DNA of 64,000 nt from Valencia hispanica (GCA_963556495.2 OY747716.1:48076318-48140317); one strand, 5' to 3'; positions 11,578 to 23,990 are shown, counted from the first letter of the stretch. Notes: generated by a model not told the origin, from the sequence alone. A program made the numbers and translations.

Positions 11578-12285
11578 GCTAGTAGAAGCTAACCGTTAGC
11601 AACTCTGCTAGTAGAAGCTAACCGTTAGCAACTCTGCTAGTAGAAGCTAACCGTTAGCATCTCTGCTAGTAGAAGCTAACCGTTAGCATCTCTGCTAGTA
11701 GAAGCTAACCGTTAGCATCTCTGCTAGTAGAAGCTAACCGTTAACATCTCTGCTAGTAGAAGCTAACCGTTAGCAACTCTGTTAGAAGCTAACCGCTAGC
11801 AACTCTGCTAGTAGAAGCCCGCTAGCAACTCTGCTAGCAGAAGCTAACCGCTAGCAACTCTGCTAGCAGAAGCTAACCGCTAGCAACTCTGCTAGCAGAA
11901 GCTAACCGCTAGCAACTTTGCTAGCAGAAGCTAACCGCTAGCAACTTTGCTAGCAGAAGCTAACCGCTAGCAACTTTGCTAGCAGAAGCTAACCGCTAGC
12001 AACTTTGCTAGCAGAAGCTAACCGCTAGCAACTTTGCTAGCAGAAGCTAACCGTTAGCAACAGAAGCTAACCGTCTGCTAGTAGAAGCTTTCCGTTAGCA
12101 ACTCTGCAAGTGGAATGTAACCGTTAGCAACTCTGCTAGTAGAAGTTAACATTCAACAACTCTGCCTGTAGAAGTTAACCGCTGGCAACGCCACAACATG
12201 GCGGAACACGTTTAGGCTCTGCTAATAGAAGCTAAATGTTAGCAACTTGGTTAGTAGAAGCTAATCCCTAGCAACTCCACAACAT
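11578..12285. repeat. 29-bp tandem array with hairpin-forming units
   Basis: The repeat unit is 29 bases, built from GCTAGTAGAAGCTAACCG followed by TTAGCAACTCT. About sixteen good copies run from 11578 to 12060, followed by degenerate copies to about 12285. In the central copies (11820-12050) each unit carries the inverted pair TTGCTAGC and GCTAGCAA around an 11-base loop. Left copies have GTAG/CGTTAG variants and central copies have GCAG/CGCTAG variants, so the array is made of two homogenised blocks. Confidence 0.95.
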
Positions 12286-13195
12286 GGCGGAACACGTTGG
12301 GGGTTGTGTTAATGGTGGACATTGTACATCAGTGTTGCATTTTATATGCAAGAAAAGGGAGCTGAGGAAGAAACGGTTGGAATTTGCCTTTGAACAACTC
12401 CAGTGAAGCAAGCTAAGTTATTTATTTATTCTAAGGCAGCATAACCATTAAATTGCTGTTGGCCAATCAGAGACGAGATGTTTGCATTTTATGCGTGTTA
12501 TTGACGAAGACTCGTAATCCGGACGTTTTCCCCCATCCACCCACTCCTCTGAGAGAGCGTTTTGTCCACAGAAAATGACTCGAGTGAAAAAAATGAGTCA
12601 TTCAGACCTTTTTAAAGGTTAGATTTGTATTTTTATGTGAGATCATGCTGCCATGAAAGTGTGGAGGGCTGTGTGATGGCGTTTAAAGCTGAATAGAGAC
12701 CATATTTAACCTATACTGCTTTTTATTAAAGCATTTTTAAAGTCCAAATGACTAGTTTCTAACATAAATCTTCTAAACTGTTCCAGTGTATCCAGATGGT
12801 GAGCTGAGGAGGTGTTTCTGTTGCCTGTCACGTCTGAATACCGATCGTGTCTCAGGGAATCAGACTCACAATCAGTCTGTTGTGCTACTGGTTTGACTGG
12901 TCAATGCCACCTCATATTTGTGCCAATCAGGGGATGAGGATCATCTGACAGAAAACAAAAAGAGACTTGCTTCCTGCAAGCAGACATGTTTGGCTCAACT
13001 GGCCTGATGGGAAGCCGTCTAACTTTACCGTAAACATGCCCCGCCCACTCAGTGATTACTCAACGTTATCTGTGTAAGAAGCAGGAAGTCATTTTTAGCC
13101 CACTGCCATATTTAACATCAGATGATTGAACTAGAAGATTATCCTAAGTTATTAGAAGCAGCTCAATACAGCAACAATCCAGCAAACACAGTCTT
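12286..13195. other. Unannotated intergenic stretch
   Basis: No exon or recognisable repeat is visible. Confidence 0.4.
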
Positions 13196-13745
13196 CCAGC
13201 ATTGGTGTGTGATTACTCCCCATGGTCCAGCAGCAACGTGTAGAACCACCTGTTGGACCTTTTAGCTCTCAGCAGTGGTTCTGTCTGATCTTCTCCTCCT
13301 CTTCCTTAAAATGCTGCTTCATTTCACTGATGCTTCCCCTCAGCCGTCCTACCTCAACATTTCAATCCAGTAGAGGTCTGGACTTTGACTGGGCCGCTGC
13401 AGAATCTTGGATCTGCTGCTGTGTTTTTGATTCATTGTTCTGTTGGTTGACCCAGCTCGGGTCGAGCTCCAGCTGCTGGAGAGACAGACTTACAACGGCT
13501 CCTGGATGCTTAAAGAGGAGATCATCGTCCGCTCAATCAGCGGCTTCAAGACGAGCCCCGATCATCAACCCGCCACCACCGTGCTTCACAGTTGGATCTG
13601 CTTTGTTTGGTTTTCTCCAAACTTGGTGCAACACGCTGCAGTCAAACATCTCTACTTTGGTCCCATCTGTCCAGTGGACTAAAGCAGCTTTCTAAGTCCT
13701 GCTGCCATCTTGTTTTTAGAGAGAACAGATTTTCTCCTTCATTTT
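13196..13745 (-). mobile_element. Teleost interspersed repeat, probably a DNA-transposon remnant
   Basis: Phrases such as 'gtctggactttgactgggcc', 'ccgccaccaccgtgcttcac', 'tttggttttctccaaac' and 'catctctactttggtcccat' belong to a repeat seen throughout teleost genomes. A second, more decayed relative lies at about 52.53-52.9 kb. Open frames here (13222-13695 and others) are incidental. I assign the strand only tentatively, and the family name is not certain. Confidence 0.5.
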
Positions 13746-14266
13746 TTCTAAACAGTTTTTTACTATCTGTCCTGTCATGACCTTTGACCTGCTAAGTGAC
13801 ACCTGTAGAGTCTAAGCTGCTGCTCTTTTGGTTTTTTTTTTTAGTCGTTTCTCTAAACTTCACCTTTTTTTGGATTCGTTTTTGGGTTGTTCCTTTTTCT
13901 TTTTCGGATTCTTCTTCTTTGGAATTTACCTCGTAACCCTTCCTAGATTAATGGGCAGCAGCAGCTGCTTCTCTAACATCATAACTGCTGATAGTTTTTG
14001 GAGATTTAGGGAAGTTGAGGGAGAAAAACATAAAACTGAGGGAGTTAAATAGAGCAAAAATAAAAAGTCAGATTTATTGTTTGTAAATTAGAAAGTCAAC
14101 CATAATTGATGCCATAAACCTTTTTTTATTATTGGTAAAATGGAAAATAGGCTATGTAGACATGTTAGCATTAACAATATTAAAAACTAAAGTAGTTAGT
14201 TTCTTTTCTGTACCAGGAAACTGAGACACCAGTTCCTCAGGTTACTGGACTGAGACTTTTCTACAA
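13746..14266. other. Unannotated T-rich stretch
   Basis: Runs of T and TTC dominate at 13820-13930. No gene is supported. Confidence 0.4.
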
Positions 14267-15182
14267 CATTAAAGGAGCCGCATGTAAGATTGTGGCCAAA
14301 ACTAGTACTGCAATCATTTTCAAACTGTAGAGCGATGTGCATCACCTCCAGACTCGAGGTTGCCAGATAGGCTGCAGGAACGTAGGCTGCTACAAGGAGT
14401 TTCCAATGGCAGGTGACAAGTCCTATAAAGTACGTTTTTTTCCCCTGGTAATTGTGTTAAATTATAATGACAAGGAAACGGGCTCTGACGTTAGCAACGT
14501 CAGCAACGACGACTCGCAGTTTTTATTTCCCAAACAATTATTTTTACCTTTTCAATTCCATGACCCTCCTCCTCCATATGCGCTAACGTAATGTTACTCT
14601 GCATGAACATGCATAACTTTGTTCGACTGTCATGAATATTTGAAATGTCCATTTACATGAAGTAAAAGTTAGCCAAACATAGATGAATCTTACCCGTCCA
14701 GGATTAAATTAGCAACGTTGGCATCTGTCTTCTAATTCTTCTGTTTTCAGCCGTCTCCATCTTGCAAAGGCGTCTCCTACACAAATCTTTGTTTCATTTC
14801 GGACTTTGTCACGACGTATTTCTGAATGATAACGACGTCTTTTAGGTGTAGTAACGTTAGACATTTTTTATCACATAAACACATTTGTAGTTGCATCTGT
14901 AGTAACTAGAGCAGATCTGGCAACCCCGATGCTGAAACACTCCTGACTTCGTGATTGGTAGATAGGTGGAGGGCGGGGCTTCAGGCCAAAACACAAGATG
15001 ACATCATCATCAGTTGAGGGATGCAACTTCACTTTTTAAATGACAATATCCCGGCTGTGCTTCTGTTGTCAGTGATATAAGTATTTAAAATGAGCATGAT
15101 TTCTTAATGTCTAATGACATATCAGGGCCATTTTATGATTAATTGAAATACATTTCTTGCATACAGCTCCTTTTTAATAGGC
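14267..15182. mobile_element. MITE with 'AAAGGAGC' terminal inverted repeats
   Basis: The left end 'aaaggagccgcatgtaaga' (14271) pairs with the reverse of the right end, 'aaaggagctgtatgcaaga' (about 15154-15172), with two mismatches in 19. TTAA occurs at both borders, but two extra Ts on the right make the exact target duplication ambiguous. The internal sequence (0.9 kb) is non-coding. The family, possibly Harbinger or piggyBac related, is not settled. Confidence 0.65.
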
Positions 15183-18110
15183 TATGAAATGAATGAAAAA
15201 ATTGATAAAAATATTCTGAGCTGTAATGGTGCCGTTCTATTTACGCCACTCAAGCATATTTAGATTTTTCTGTAATAATTTTAATAATAGCTGCCATTAG
15301 AGCTGCTGGGAGGACAAGTTGTCAAAATATTTAACCAAACTAATAAAAATGAAAAAACTGTCTTCAAATGATTTTTGCTGTTTCTATTGCATAAAACTGA
15401 ACAAAAAGGTGGAAAATCATTTAAATTAATGATTGTTATTCTTTTATGTTCATATTCTATCCTAAACGTTGAAAAAAAATCCCTTTAGTCATTTATAAAT
15501 AAGTAATATAGAACCAGCTCTGTTTTATTTATTATAGTTGTTTTGTGTGCTGCAGGATGGTGAAATTAGAATGTTTTCCTGCTCAGATTTGGTTTTCTGG
15601 GTCCTGATGGTTGACGTCATCTTGTCTTTCCAGTTAGCAGGACGGGTGTAAACGTGCAGAGCTCACTCAGAGCCTGAGGAAGTTAACATCACGCCCACAG
15701 GGTGTGGTCTGTCTGTCAAGCTGCTCCAAATTTACTGCTAATAGTAACTAGAAATCCACACGTTCATCCTGCCGTTCGCTGGTATTTAAGTCCCAATGTT
15801 TCCCAGTATTTTCCATTGAATTTAAAGTAGTTATTTGCAAAAGGAAACAAGTCAAAGACTAAAATCATGCAAATTTAGGTGGAATCAATTTCGTAATCTG
15901 GGTTTGGTTAAACATATCAGACTCATCAAGTTCGGCAAATATCTGCATAAATCTTTCTATTGAACACATGATTTGCATAATTATTTCTGAAAGTTAAAGC
16001 TTTGAATATGAGGAACCAATGTCATGGAAACACAGAGCAAGACCCATGACTACAGATGTCTCTAATATGCTAAAAAAATAAGATTTTAAAGATAAATCTG
16101 ATCAATATGGCGGAAATGTTTTGTTATTTTTATAAAACAAACTGATGTAAAGATTTTAAACCACATAAAAATACACAATAAGGTTTTACATTTTGAGTAA
16201 CAACAACATGCCCAACTTTATCTATGAAGGGGACCTAAAGATTAGGGTGAGTGCTAAGAGGTCTTCTAATCATTGCAAAAGATTAATGATCATAACACCA
16301 GTGGAAACATGCAAAACGCTGGTCTAAAAAGGCTTTGATCATTGATCTATGAAATCTAAATAAAAGCATAGAAAATATTTGCAAAGCCCAAACAAACTCC
16401 CTAGTTTGAATGAAAATCGTTTTGGACTAAATCTGCTGGGGCGTATGAATACTATAGAGCCTGTCTGTAAATCTTTCCACTGCATCAACAAGTGGGAGTA
16501 TTTCTGCAGCTGCAACGTGTTGAAGCATGTTTATAACTTTGTTTGATAGTTGCAGCTTCCTGTTCACAAAGCCACACAAACACCATAAGAGGAAACCCTG
16601 TGAACTTGACCAGTATTTGCTCTTCACTTGCTGCTTGTGCTGAAAAGCTGGTAATTAAACCGCAAATATGCATGCAGAGCTGACCACTAGGGGGCACTGC
16701 CAGATTGCAGTTTCTACATTCAACTCCCAACTTTAGATGCTTTTCTTTACATTTTCTAAAGGCAGTATGTTGACATCTGGTAACTTTTTTTTTTTTTTTT
16801 TTTCTGGTAACAGGTTTCCCGGTATCTCACTGTGAGATTTTGTATTTCTGTGATTTTCTCTCGAGTCATGCCGGACCAGATTTCCTGCAGAAAGGAGAAC
16901 AAACCCTCCAGATTGTCACAAAAACATGATAGGTCTGACAACATGAGTTGACTTAGCTGATTAAAGGAAGCAGTAAAAGTCCAGGAAGCACTTATAGTTT
17001 AAAGTTGAGGAACAAATCTTTTCCCCTCTCTACCGTCTTAAGTGTTTGTGTTCCAAACAACTAGACTGGTTGAGTGTCCTTAATGGTTTGTGCTCTGCAT
17101 AATGAGTGAGGAAAAATCATTAGGAAGTCATTCCGTAAGCTACTGGAGCTAAATGCTCTGTAATGAGTTAGGGTGGTACACTGTATAGACCTGCAACGAA
17201 CGGTGGCCGTGCACAAGTCAATCTGCTGGAGATGCTTTTTATTTGATGGCAAAAATCATTAATTATACAATTAATTATACAATTCCCCTCTGCAACGTGT
17301 TAACAATTAGTAGCTACTTTTACCATCTGTGTTAGTATTTTTTGGACCTTGCAGTCTGTCTGATACTTTTACACCGACCATCTTGGCACAGCAGGGCAGT
17401 ATGGTATTTAACATGGTGCAGTGAGTTCTTTTAGTACTCTGTCAGTTCTGCAAGTAAGTCTCAGTTCTGAGAAAATGTGTCTAAACACAATATTAGACTT
17501 TACAGCTTTTTTACAGATTTGATCTATATTTGTTGTTTATAATTTCAATATTTACTTAGCATGAGACCAGAACATGTATATGCATGGCTTTTAAATGTGT
17601 AAACTAAAAATGTAGCTACAAGAATTGAAATACAAGTCTCCACGGTTATTTTTTTTAAATCCAGTAATTTCAGTTAAAATAGTTGTAATGCAAACAATAA
17701 TAATAAACTAAACCAGCTAATTCAAATTATGTCAGTTAAACTGAAATCTCGCCCTACAGAAATGTTAGCAGCTCTGCTAGTTGCTTTGCTACCCTGGTTT
17801 ATTTTTGTATAAAAACAAGCTAACAAGCCTGTTTTTTAGATTTTGTTTAATTTGTTTCGGCTTGGTAGTTTTTTTTTTTTTTTTTTTTTACATCTGTTAT
17901 AAAGTAGAAATGGAGTGTTACAATATAAACATATTTTCAAATGGCAAAAAAACCCAACAGAATTTGTATTTTTGCATAAACTAGCTCATTGCTGGCTTTT
18001 TAAAGAATGGTTTTAGCTAGACTTGTCTTATTTACCAAAAATAAACATTTAGCTGCCCTACATCTATCAGTCACATAAAATCATGTCGGCTTCACCAATG
18101 TTTGTATTTA
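15183..18110. other. Long intergenic stretch without recognised genes
   Basis: About 2.9 kb in which I find no exon, RNA gene or clear transposon. Poly-T runs occur at about 16786-16805 and 17868-17890. Short frames at 16427-17252 show no domain. Confidence 0.4.
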
Positions 18111-18123
18111 GAGGGATTGTAGC

Positions 18124-18316
18124 GCTGCTCTGCTAGCTGCTCTGCTAGCTGCTCTGCTAGCTGCTCTGCTAGCTGCTCTGCTAGCTGCTCTGCTAGCTGC
18201 TCTGCTAGCTGCTCTGCTAGCTGCTCTGCTAGCTGCTCTGCTAGCTGCTCTGCTAGCTGCTCTGCTAGCTGCTCTGCTAGCTGCTCTGCTAGCTGCTCTG
18301 CTAGCTGCTCTGCTAG
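18124..18316. repeat. Perfect 12-bp minisatellite
   Basis: About sixteen uninterrupted copies of the 12-mer GCTGCTCTGCTA. The minus strand reads as repeated Ala-Glu-Gln-Leu because 12 is a multiple of 3. That 81-codon frame has no coding context and is taken as a by-product. The lack of any mismatch implies recent expansion or ongoing homogenisation. Confidence 0.97.
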
Positions 18317-19289
18317 GCTAGTTAGCAATGGATGCACTGCGAAGCTAGCTAGTTTGTTTCTTCTTTTTTTTCCCTCATTCTTGTTTAAGAGAAAAGTTGT
18401 TTAACCTTTAACTAACGATGCTTAGATTATGCAAATAAAACTAATTTGATTAATGAAACAGTCCAAGTTTTAAGTTTTAAAGTTCCCTTAAACTCATTGC
18501 TGGCCTTGGCTGGATTTGCTTTTTTAGCTCAGCTACATCCCTTGTGTTTTTTTCTAGGTCTATTCTGCTAAATATCTCAATCCAATGTTTATTGCGTGTG
18601 TTAAATTTTCAGAAAGCCATGTTATGAGTTAAATCCCTCTTATTATAATCAGACTACATGCTACTCAGCATGCTAACACATTCCTGTCTATAACTGGTAT
18701 TCCTGCTTAGTCTGAGTCATGGAAAAGTACACCGTACCTGGTGATTCACCTGTGCCCCATTTATTATATAGCTATTACTTTCTTTGTTTTACTTTGAAAT
18801 GGTAAATTAAAAATCAGCATTTTGAAAGTTTAGTACTGACTGGGCTGTCCTTCCAAAATTGCATTTTCAACAAGTTTAAAATGAACATTTTAGAACGACT
18901 ATTGTTTTTCTTGCTTAAGAAAATTATTATTATAATATATTTTTTTGCAATCTAAAAGCATATATAGGCTATATATAGTTAGTCTTTTGTTTGATGCTCA
19001 AACCCATTGTAATTAAATTGCATATTGTTAGCTTTCCATCAAGTGAGAACTGATGTAGTAGTTTTGCTGTTACGTGTTAAATTTAGTAAAAACACTTTAA
19101 CTTAATCAAACCCATAGAAATATCTAATCATAGGTTACAAAAATGTCAGATCAAATTTTAAAACCAAACAAAATCAGGAGAAGCACTGTTTAGCCTCTAT
19201 AGAAAATACTGTAGTGACAGGTTTATACTGGTGGTGTTTTTTGTATGAGCTACAACAACACTTAATTTTGTTCTGGGATCAATTAAGTA
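18317..19289. other. AT-rich unannotated stretch
   Basis: No gene or repeat was recognised. The sequence up to 19289 is the flank into which the L2 element inserted. Confidence 0.4.
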
Positions 19290-19995
19290 TTTTTCAATTC
19301 AATTCAATTCAGTTTATTTATATAGCGCCAATTCACAACAGATGTCATCTCAAGGCACTTAACAAGAAGTCATTTCAATACAATTATACAAACATTCCAA
19401 TCAGTTAAAAAGTTTCCTATTTAAGGAATCCCAGCAGATTGCGTCAGTCATTGGCGTGAGGTTGGGCAGATTTCCAACCACAGCAATCCTTCAGCAATCC
19501 CTCATACTGAGCAAGCATGTAGCGACAGTGGAGAGGAAAAACTCCCCTTTAACAGGAAGAAACCTCCAACAGAACCAGGCTCAGTAGGAGCGGCCATCTG
19601 CCACGACCGTCTGGGGGTTTGAGAAGACAGAGCAGAACACAGAAGGAACAGAAGATCCGATATAAGAGAACTTTCTATGTTACAGAAAGTAAAAAGTTGA
19701 TAACAGGACACAGTGGATGTTCAGTTACTGAGAGGATCATCCCAGTCGATGACCCCCGTCCAACAGGGCATTGCAGCCAAGCAGGATACCAGACCAGGTG
19801 TATCTTCGATGGGGAGAAAAACACTGAGAGAAAACAAAGTTAACAGTCGAAATAACAGAATGTACTGTAATACAACTGGAGAGTCGTAGGAGAAAAGGAA
19901 GTAGCAGAGTGAAGAAAATTGGTAAGTCTGTCCTCCAGCAGTCTAAGCCTATAGCAGCATAACTACAGAGATAGCTCAGGATGACCTAAGCCACT

Positions 19996-22158
19996 CTAAC
20001 TATAAGCTTTATCAAAAAGGAAAGTTTTAAGCCTGGCCTTAAAAGTAAACAGAGTGTCTGCCTCACGGACTAAAGCTGGGAGCTGGTTCCACAGGAGAGG
20101 AGCCTGATAACTAAAAGATCTGCCTCCCATTCTACTTTTAGAGATCCTAGGAACTACAAGTAAACCTGCAGTCTGAGAGCGAAGGCCTCTTTTAGGAACA
20201 TATGGAACAATTAGATCTCTGATGTATGATGGAGCTTGATTATTAAGGGCTTTGTATGTAAGAAGAAGGATCTTAAATTCTATTCTGGATTTAACAGGGA
20301 GCCAATGAAGGGAAGCTAAAACAGGAGAAATGTGATCTCTCTTTTTAATATTCATCAGAACTCTTGCTGCCGCATTTTGGATCAACTGAAGGCTTTTAAT
20401 GGCATTTTGTGGACTTCCTGATAGTAAAGAATTACAGTAGTCCAGCCTTGAGGTAACAAATGCATGGACTAGTTTCTCAGCATCACTCCTGGACAGGATG
20501 TTTCTAATTTTAGCAATATTCCGGAGGTGAAAGAAAGAAATCCTAGAAACCTGTTTAATATGGGATTTAAATGTCAAGTCTTGGTCAAAAATAACGCCGA
20601 GGTTCTTTACGTTATTACTGGGGGCCAATTTAATGCCATCCAGATGAAGTGATTGACTAATCAGTTTCTGTTTAAGAACTTCTGGTCCAAAGACAGCAAC
20701 TTCTGTCTTGTCAGAATTTAAAAGCAAAAAGTTTAGGGTCATCCATGCTTTTATGTCTTCCAGACATGCCTGTAATCTACCTAACTGACTGGGTTCATCA
20801 GGATTTATGGATAAATATAGTTGTGTATCATCGGCATAGCTGTGGAAATTTATCCCATGCTGTCTAATGATTCTACCAATTGGAAGCATATATATGGTGA
20901 AAAGAATTGGTCCAAGGACAGAACCCTGTGGAACTCCACAAGTAACCCTTGAGAGTGAAGATGATTTATCATTTAGATGAACAAACTGGAATCTATCAGA
21001 CAAATATGATTTAAACCAGCCTAGTGCTGTTCCTTTGATCCCTGCAACATGTTCAAGCCTTTCTAAGAGAATATTATGATCGACTGTGTCAAAAGCAGCA
21101 CTGAGATCTAACAAAACCAGAACAGACACCAGTCCATTATCTGAGGCCATGAGAATATCATTAGTAACCTTCACCAGTGCTGTTTCAGTGCTATGATGAG
21201 CTCTAAAACCTGACTGAAACTCTTCAAACAGCTCGTTACTGTTTAGATGTTCACAGACTTGATTAGCAACTATTTTCTCAAGGACTTTGGATAAGAAAGG
21301 AAGGTTAGATATAGGTCTGTAATTCACTAAGTCATCTTGATCAAGGGAAGGTTTCTTGAGTAAAGGTTTAATTACAGCTATTTTAAATTCCTGTGGTACG
21401 TATCCGTTTACTAAGGATAGATTCATCATATCCAAAATGGGGCCAGGAACCAAATGGAACACTTCTTTAAATAATTTGGTTGAGATTGGGTCCAAAATAC
21501 AAGTTGAAGATTTAGATGAGGCTAATATTTTTGATAATTCTGAAAGCTCGACTGAATCAAAACAGCCTAAGCAATACTGAGGTTCTACAGTTCTTTCCGA
21601 TACTGACTCATTTACTGAGGAAGAAGTAATCATGTTTGGGAGGATGCCAATGATTTTATTTTTAATAAAATTTATTTTATTTATGAAGAATCTCATAAAA
21701 TCATCACTGCTAAGAGCCGGGGGAATAGTTTGCTCAACAGAGCTATGACTCTGTGTAAGTTTGGCAACTGTACTAAAAAGAAACCTAGGATGGTTTTTAT
21801 TCGCCTCTATTAATGATGAAAAATATGCTGTTCTAGCTTGTCGAAGGGTCTTTTTATACAGCAGTAGACTGTTATTCCAGGTTAAATAGGAATCCTCTAG
21901 ATGTGTAGAGCGCCATTTTCTCTCCAACTTCCTAGTATTCTGCTTTAAAGTACGCAACTCTGCGTTAAACCAAGGAGTCAGCCTTCTATGGCTAGCCACT
22001 TTCTTTTTTAATGGGGCTACACTATCTAATGCCAAACGCAATGAGGACGTAACGCTGTGAACCAGACCATCAATTTCTGAAGGGTTAGAGATAGAATTGC
22101 TGCCATCCACTGTGTTACTCTGAGACACTGAGGAAAGGAATAGCATTAAAGGCTGCAT
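19996..22158 (-). pseudogene. LINE ORF2, reverse transcriptase and C-terminal part
   Basis: A 720-residue open frame covering the linker, a full reverse transcriptase and the C-terminal region. Recognisable blocks in order are RPISNLPFLSKVLEKI, QSGFRAHHSTETAL, LDLSAAFDTVDH (first catalytic Asp), GVPQGSVLGPILF, SYADDTQLY (the YADD catalytic box), LNSDKTEV, and after RT the RLDYCNSLLSG and LHWLPVKSRIEFK segments typical of L2 elements. It ends at a natural stop after LKTFLFDKAYS. No stop or frameshift is seen within it. The frame differs from that of the endonuclease piece, and the two are joined by a deletion near 22130. The listed N-terminal Met codons are therefore internal to the original ORF2. 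Confidence 0.88.
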
Positions 22159-22735
22159 TTAGGCTATCACTTTCAGTATCCACATGAATATTGAAGTCCC
22201 CCACTATAATAACCCTATCAGTATTTAATACTATATCAGATAAAAAATGTGAGATCTGATCCAAGAATTGAGAGTAAGGGCCTGGTGGACGATACAAAAC
22301 CACAAACAAAAATGGTCTTAATGTTTTGCAACTTGGATGAGGAAAATTAAGGGTTAGATGCTCAAAAGAACTGTAGCTATCAATTGGTCTGGGACTAATT
22401 AGTAAATCAGAACGGAAAATGGCTGCAACTCCTCCTCCTCGCCCAGTATTTCTAGGAATGTGAAAATTTAAATGACTGGAAGGAGTTGACTCATTTATAC
22501 TGACATAATCCTCCTGCTGCAACCAGGTTTCTGTGAGACAAAGCAAATCAATGTGATTATCACAAATCAAGTCATTTACTAACAAAGTCTTTGAGGAGAG
22601 AGATCTTATGTTTAATAAACCACATTTAATAGATTTATTTTCAGTCAAAGTTGTATTTATTTTTATGAGATTTCCATAATTTGCTTTTGTTGGCTTAACT
22701 TTTAATCCATTTAATTTTGGCCGTGGGCAAGACAC
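22115..22735 (-). pseudogene. LINE ORF2, N-terminal endonuclease part (truncated)
   Basis: A 206-residue frame with apurinic endonuclease-like (APE) motifs in order: [10 protein letters not shown] near the start, [16 protein letters not shown] and VGDFNIH. In an active LINE this nuclease nicks the target strand to prime reverse transcription. The C-terminal third of the domain, including the S-D-H catalytic block expected after GDFNIH, is absent. The frame runs from [11 protein letters not shown] straight into FLSVS and a stop. The next part of ORF2 continues from the same bases in another frame. This points to an internal deletion with loss of frame, so the endonuclease should be inactive. 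Confidence 0.85.
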
Positions 22736-22828
22736 TGTTTCTATAGGGTAATGGGTAGGTAACAGTACAGAAGCAGCAGAGAGGTGGGTTAAACTACGAC
22801 TCTGCTTCCTGGTCTGGACCCTGGGTTG

Positions 22829-23713
22829 TCAGTGTTTTGGAGGATTAATAAATTCGGCCATATTCCTAGAAAGAAGAGCTGCTCCATCCAAAGTGGGATG
22901 GATGCCGTCTCTCCGGATCAGACCAGGTTTTCCCCAAAAAGTTCTCCAGTTATCAATGTAGCCCACATCGTTTGCAGGACACCACCTAGACAACCATTGA
23001 TGGAATGACAGCATGCGGCTAAACATGTCGTCACTGGTCCGATCAGGCAGGGGACCAGAAAAGATTACCGAGTCTGACATTGTTTTGGCAAACTTACACA
23101 CCGAAGCAACACTAATTTTAGTGACCTCCGATTGGCGTAACCGGGTGTCATTACCGCCAGCGTGAATAACAATCTTACTGTATTTACGCTTATCTTTAGC
23201 CAGCAGTTTCAGGTAGGATTTGATGTCGCCCGTTCTGGCCCCTGGCAAACATTTGACTATGGTCAATGGTGTCTCTAATGCCACGTTTCTGACTATGGAG
23301 CTGCCAATTACCAGGGCCGGCTTCTCAGCGGGTGTGTCGCTGAGCGGGGAAAATCTGTTAGAAACGCGGACCGGTTGGTGGTGGCCCGGGGGCTGGGTCC
23401 TAGAACTATGCTTCCTACGTACAGTCACCCAGCCGCCTAGAGGTCCCGGCTGCGCGGGCTCTACCGGAGGACAGCTAGGGGGTTCTATCCTTGTTGGCTC
23501 CGCGCTGGCTACTGGGCTTCGGCTATCTGCTGGTTTTTCAACAGCGCGGAGCCGTGCTTCTAATTCTGATACCCTCGCCTCCAAAGCTACAAAAATATTA
23601 CATTTATTACAGTTACCATTATCACTAAAGGAGGCAGGGAAGTAACTAAACATCTGACAGAGAGAGCAAGAGAGAAGAGAAGAGTTAGAGACAGGAGAGA
23701 GAAGAGTAGCCAT
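22829..23713 (-). CDS. LINE ORF1 protein with Cys-pair motif, coiled coil and SGNH esterase domain
   Basis: An intact 294-residue frame starting at ATG 23713. Residues C16, C19, C35 and C38 form two C-x2-C pairs that could bind zinc. Residues about 40-60 have a heptad pattern ([17 protein letters not shown]), predicting a coiled coil for self-association. A proline-rich linker (about 61-110) follows. The C-terminal half has the SGNH-hydrolase blocks: GSSIVRN with the nucleophile Ser, the GGND block with Gly and Asn, and DGIHP with the Asp269/His272 pair. In CR1/L2 LINEs ORF1 binds RNA and carries this esterase domain, whose role in retrotransposition is not well understood. All catalytic residues look present, so ORF1 could be functional even though ORF2 is broken. 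Confidence 0.85.
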   Translation of the reverse strand: MATLLSPVSNSSLLSCSLCQMFSYFPASFSDNGNCNKCNIFVALEARVSELEARLRAVEKPADSRSPVASAEPTRIEPPSCPPVEPAQPGPLGGWVTVRRKHSSRTQPPGHHQPVRVSNRFSPLSDTPAEKPALVIGSSIVRNVALETPLTIVKCLPGARTGDIKSYLKLLAKDKRKYSKIVIHAGGNDTRLRQSEVTKISVASVCKFAKTMSDSVIFSGPLPDRTSDDMFSRMLSFHQWLSRWCPANDVGYIDNWRTFWGKPGLIRRDGIHPTLDGAALLSRNMAEFINPPKH

Positions 23714-23990
23714 AGCCGCAATGAAGCTAAGCTAACTGAGCTAGCGAGACCTTCCACCCAAAGAAAAACTGTGTGAAACACGAGGAGTTCCCAAAACGTA
23801 AAGTACACCACCACAAAATGTGTGTTTTAGTGTGATTGTGTGTTAAAATAACTTAGAAAAGCCTCAGCACAGAGAAAATAAGATCAATTCAAGAGCGTTT
23901 GAACACCAAAACAGCTCCACGGACCACAGCAGTGACAACAGGAAATGACGCAATACGGCTTACCCCGTCACCACAACCGCTGGAGGTGTG

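Larger units (their letters stand above)
19290..23990 (-). mobile_element. Nearly full-length L2-clade LINE (minus strand)
   Basis: Read on the minus strand the order is: a 5' leader (about 23990-23714), ORF1 (23713-22829), a short spacer, ORF2 in two pieces (22735-22115 and 22158-19996), then a 0.7-kb 3' untranslated region. The latter ends in 'gcgctatataaataaac' and a TGAAT-type short repeat. A 3' microsatellite in place of poly(A) and an ORF1 with an esterase domain fit the CR1/L2 branch, as described for zebrafish L2 elements. The 5' boundary is approximate and I found no clear target duplication. The internal deletion in ORF2 makes this copy unable to move on its own. Confidence 0.88.

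Noticed and set aside
11578..12285. CRISPR-like appearance of the 29-bp repeats
   Set aside because: The repeats are contiguous with no unique spacers and lie in a vertebrate genome. This is a tandem array.
13222..13695. 157-codon plus-strand frame as a possible gene
   Set aside because: The sequence belongs to a teleost interspersed repeat, and the translation has no recognisable domain.
18092..18337. 81-codon frame with repeated Ala-Glu-Gln-Leu
   Set aside because: It is the minus-strand reading of a perfect 12-bp minisatellite, with no coding context or splice signals.
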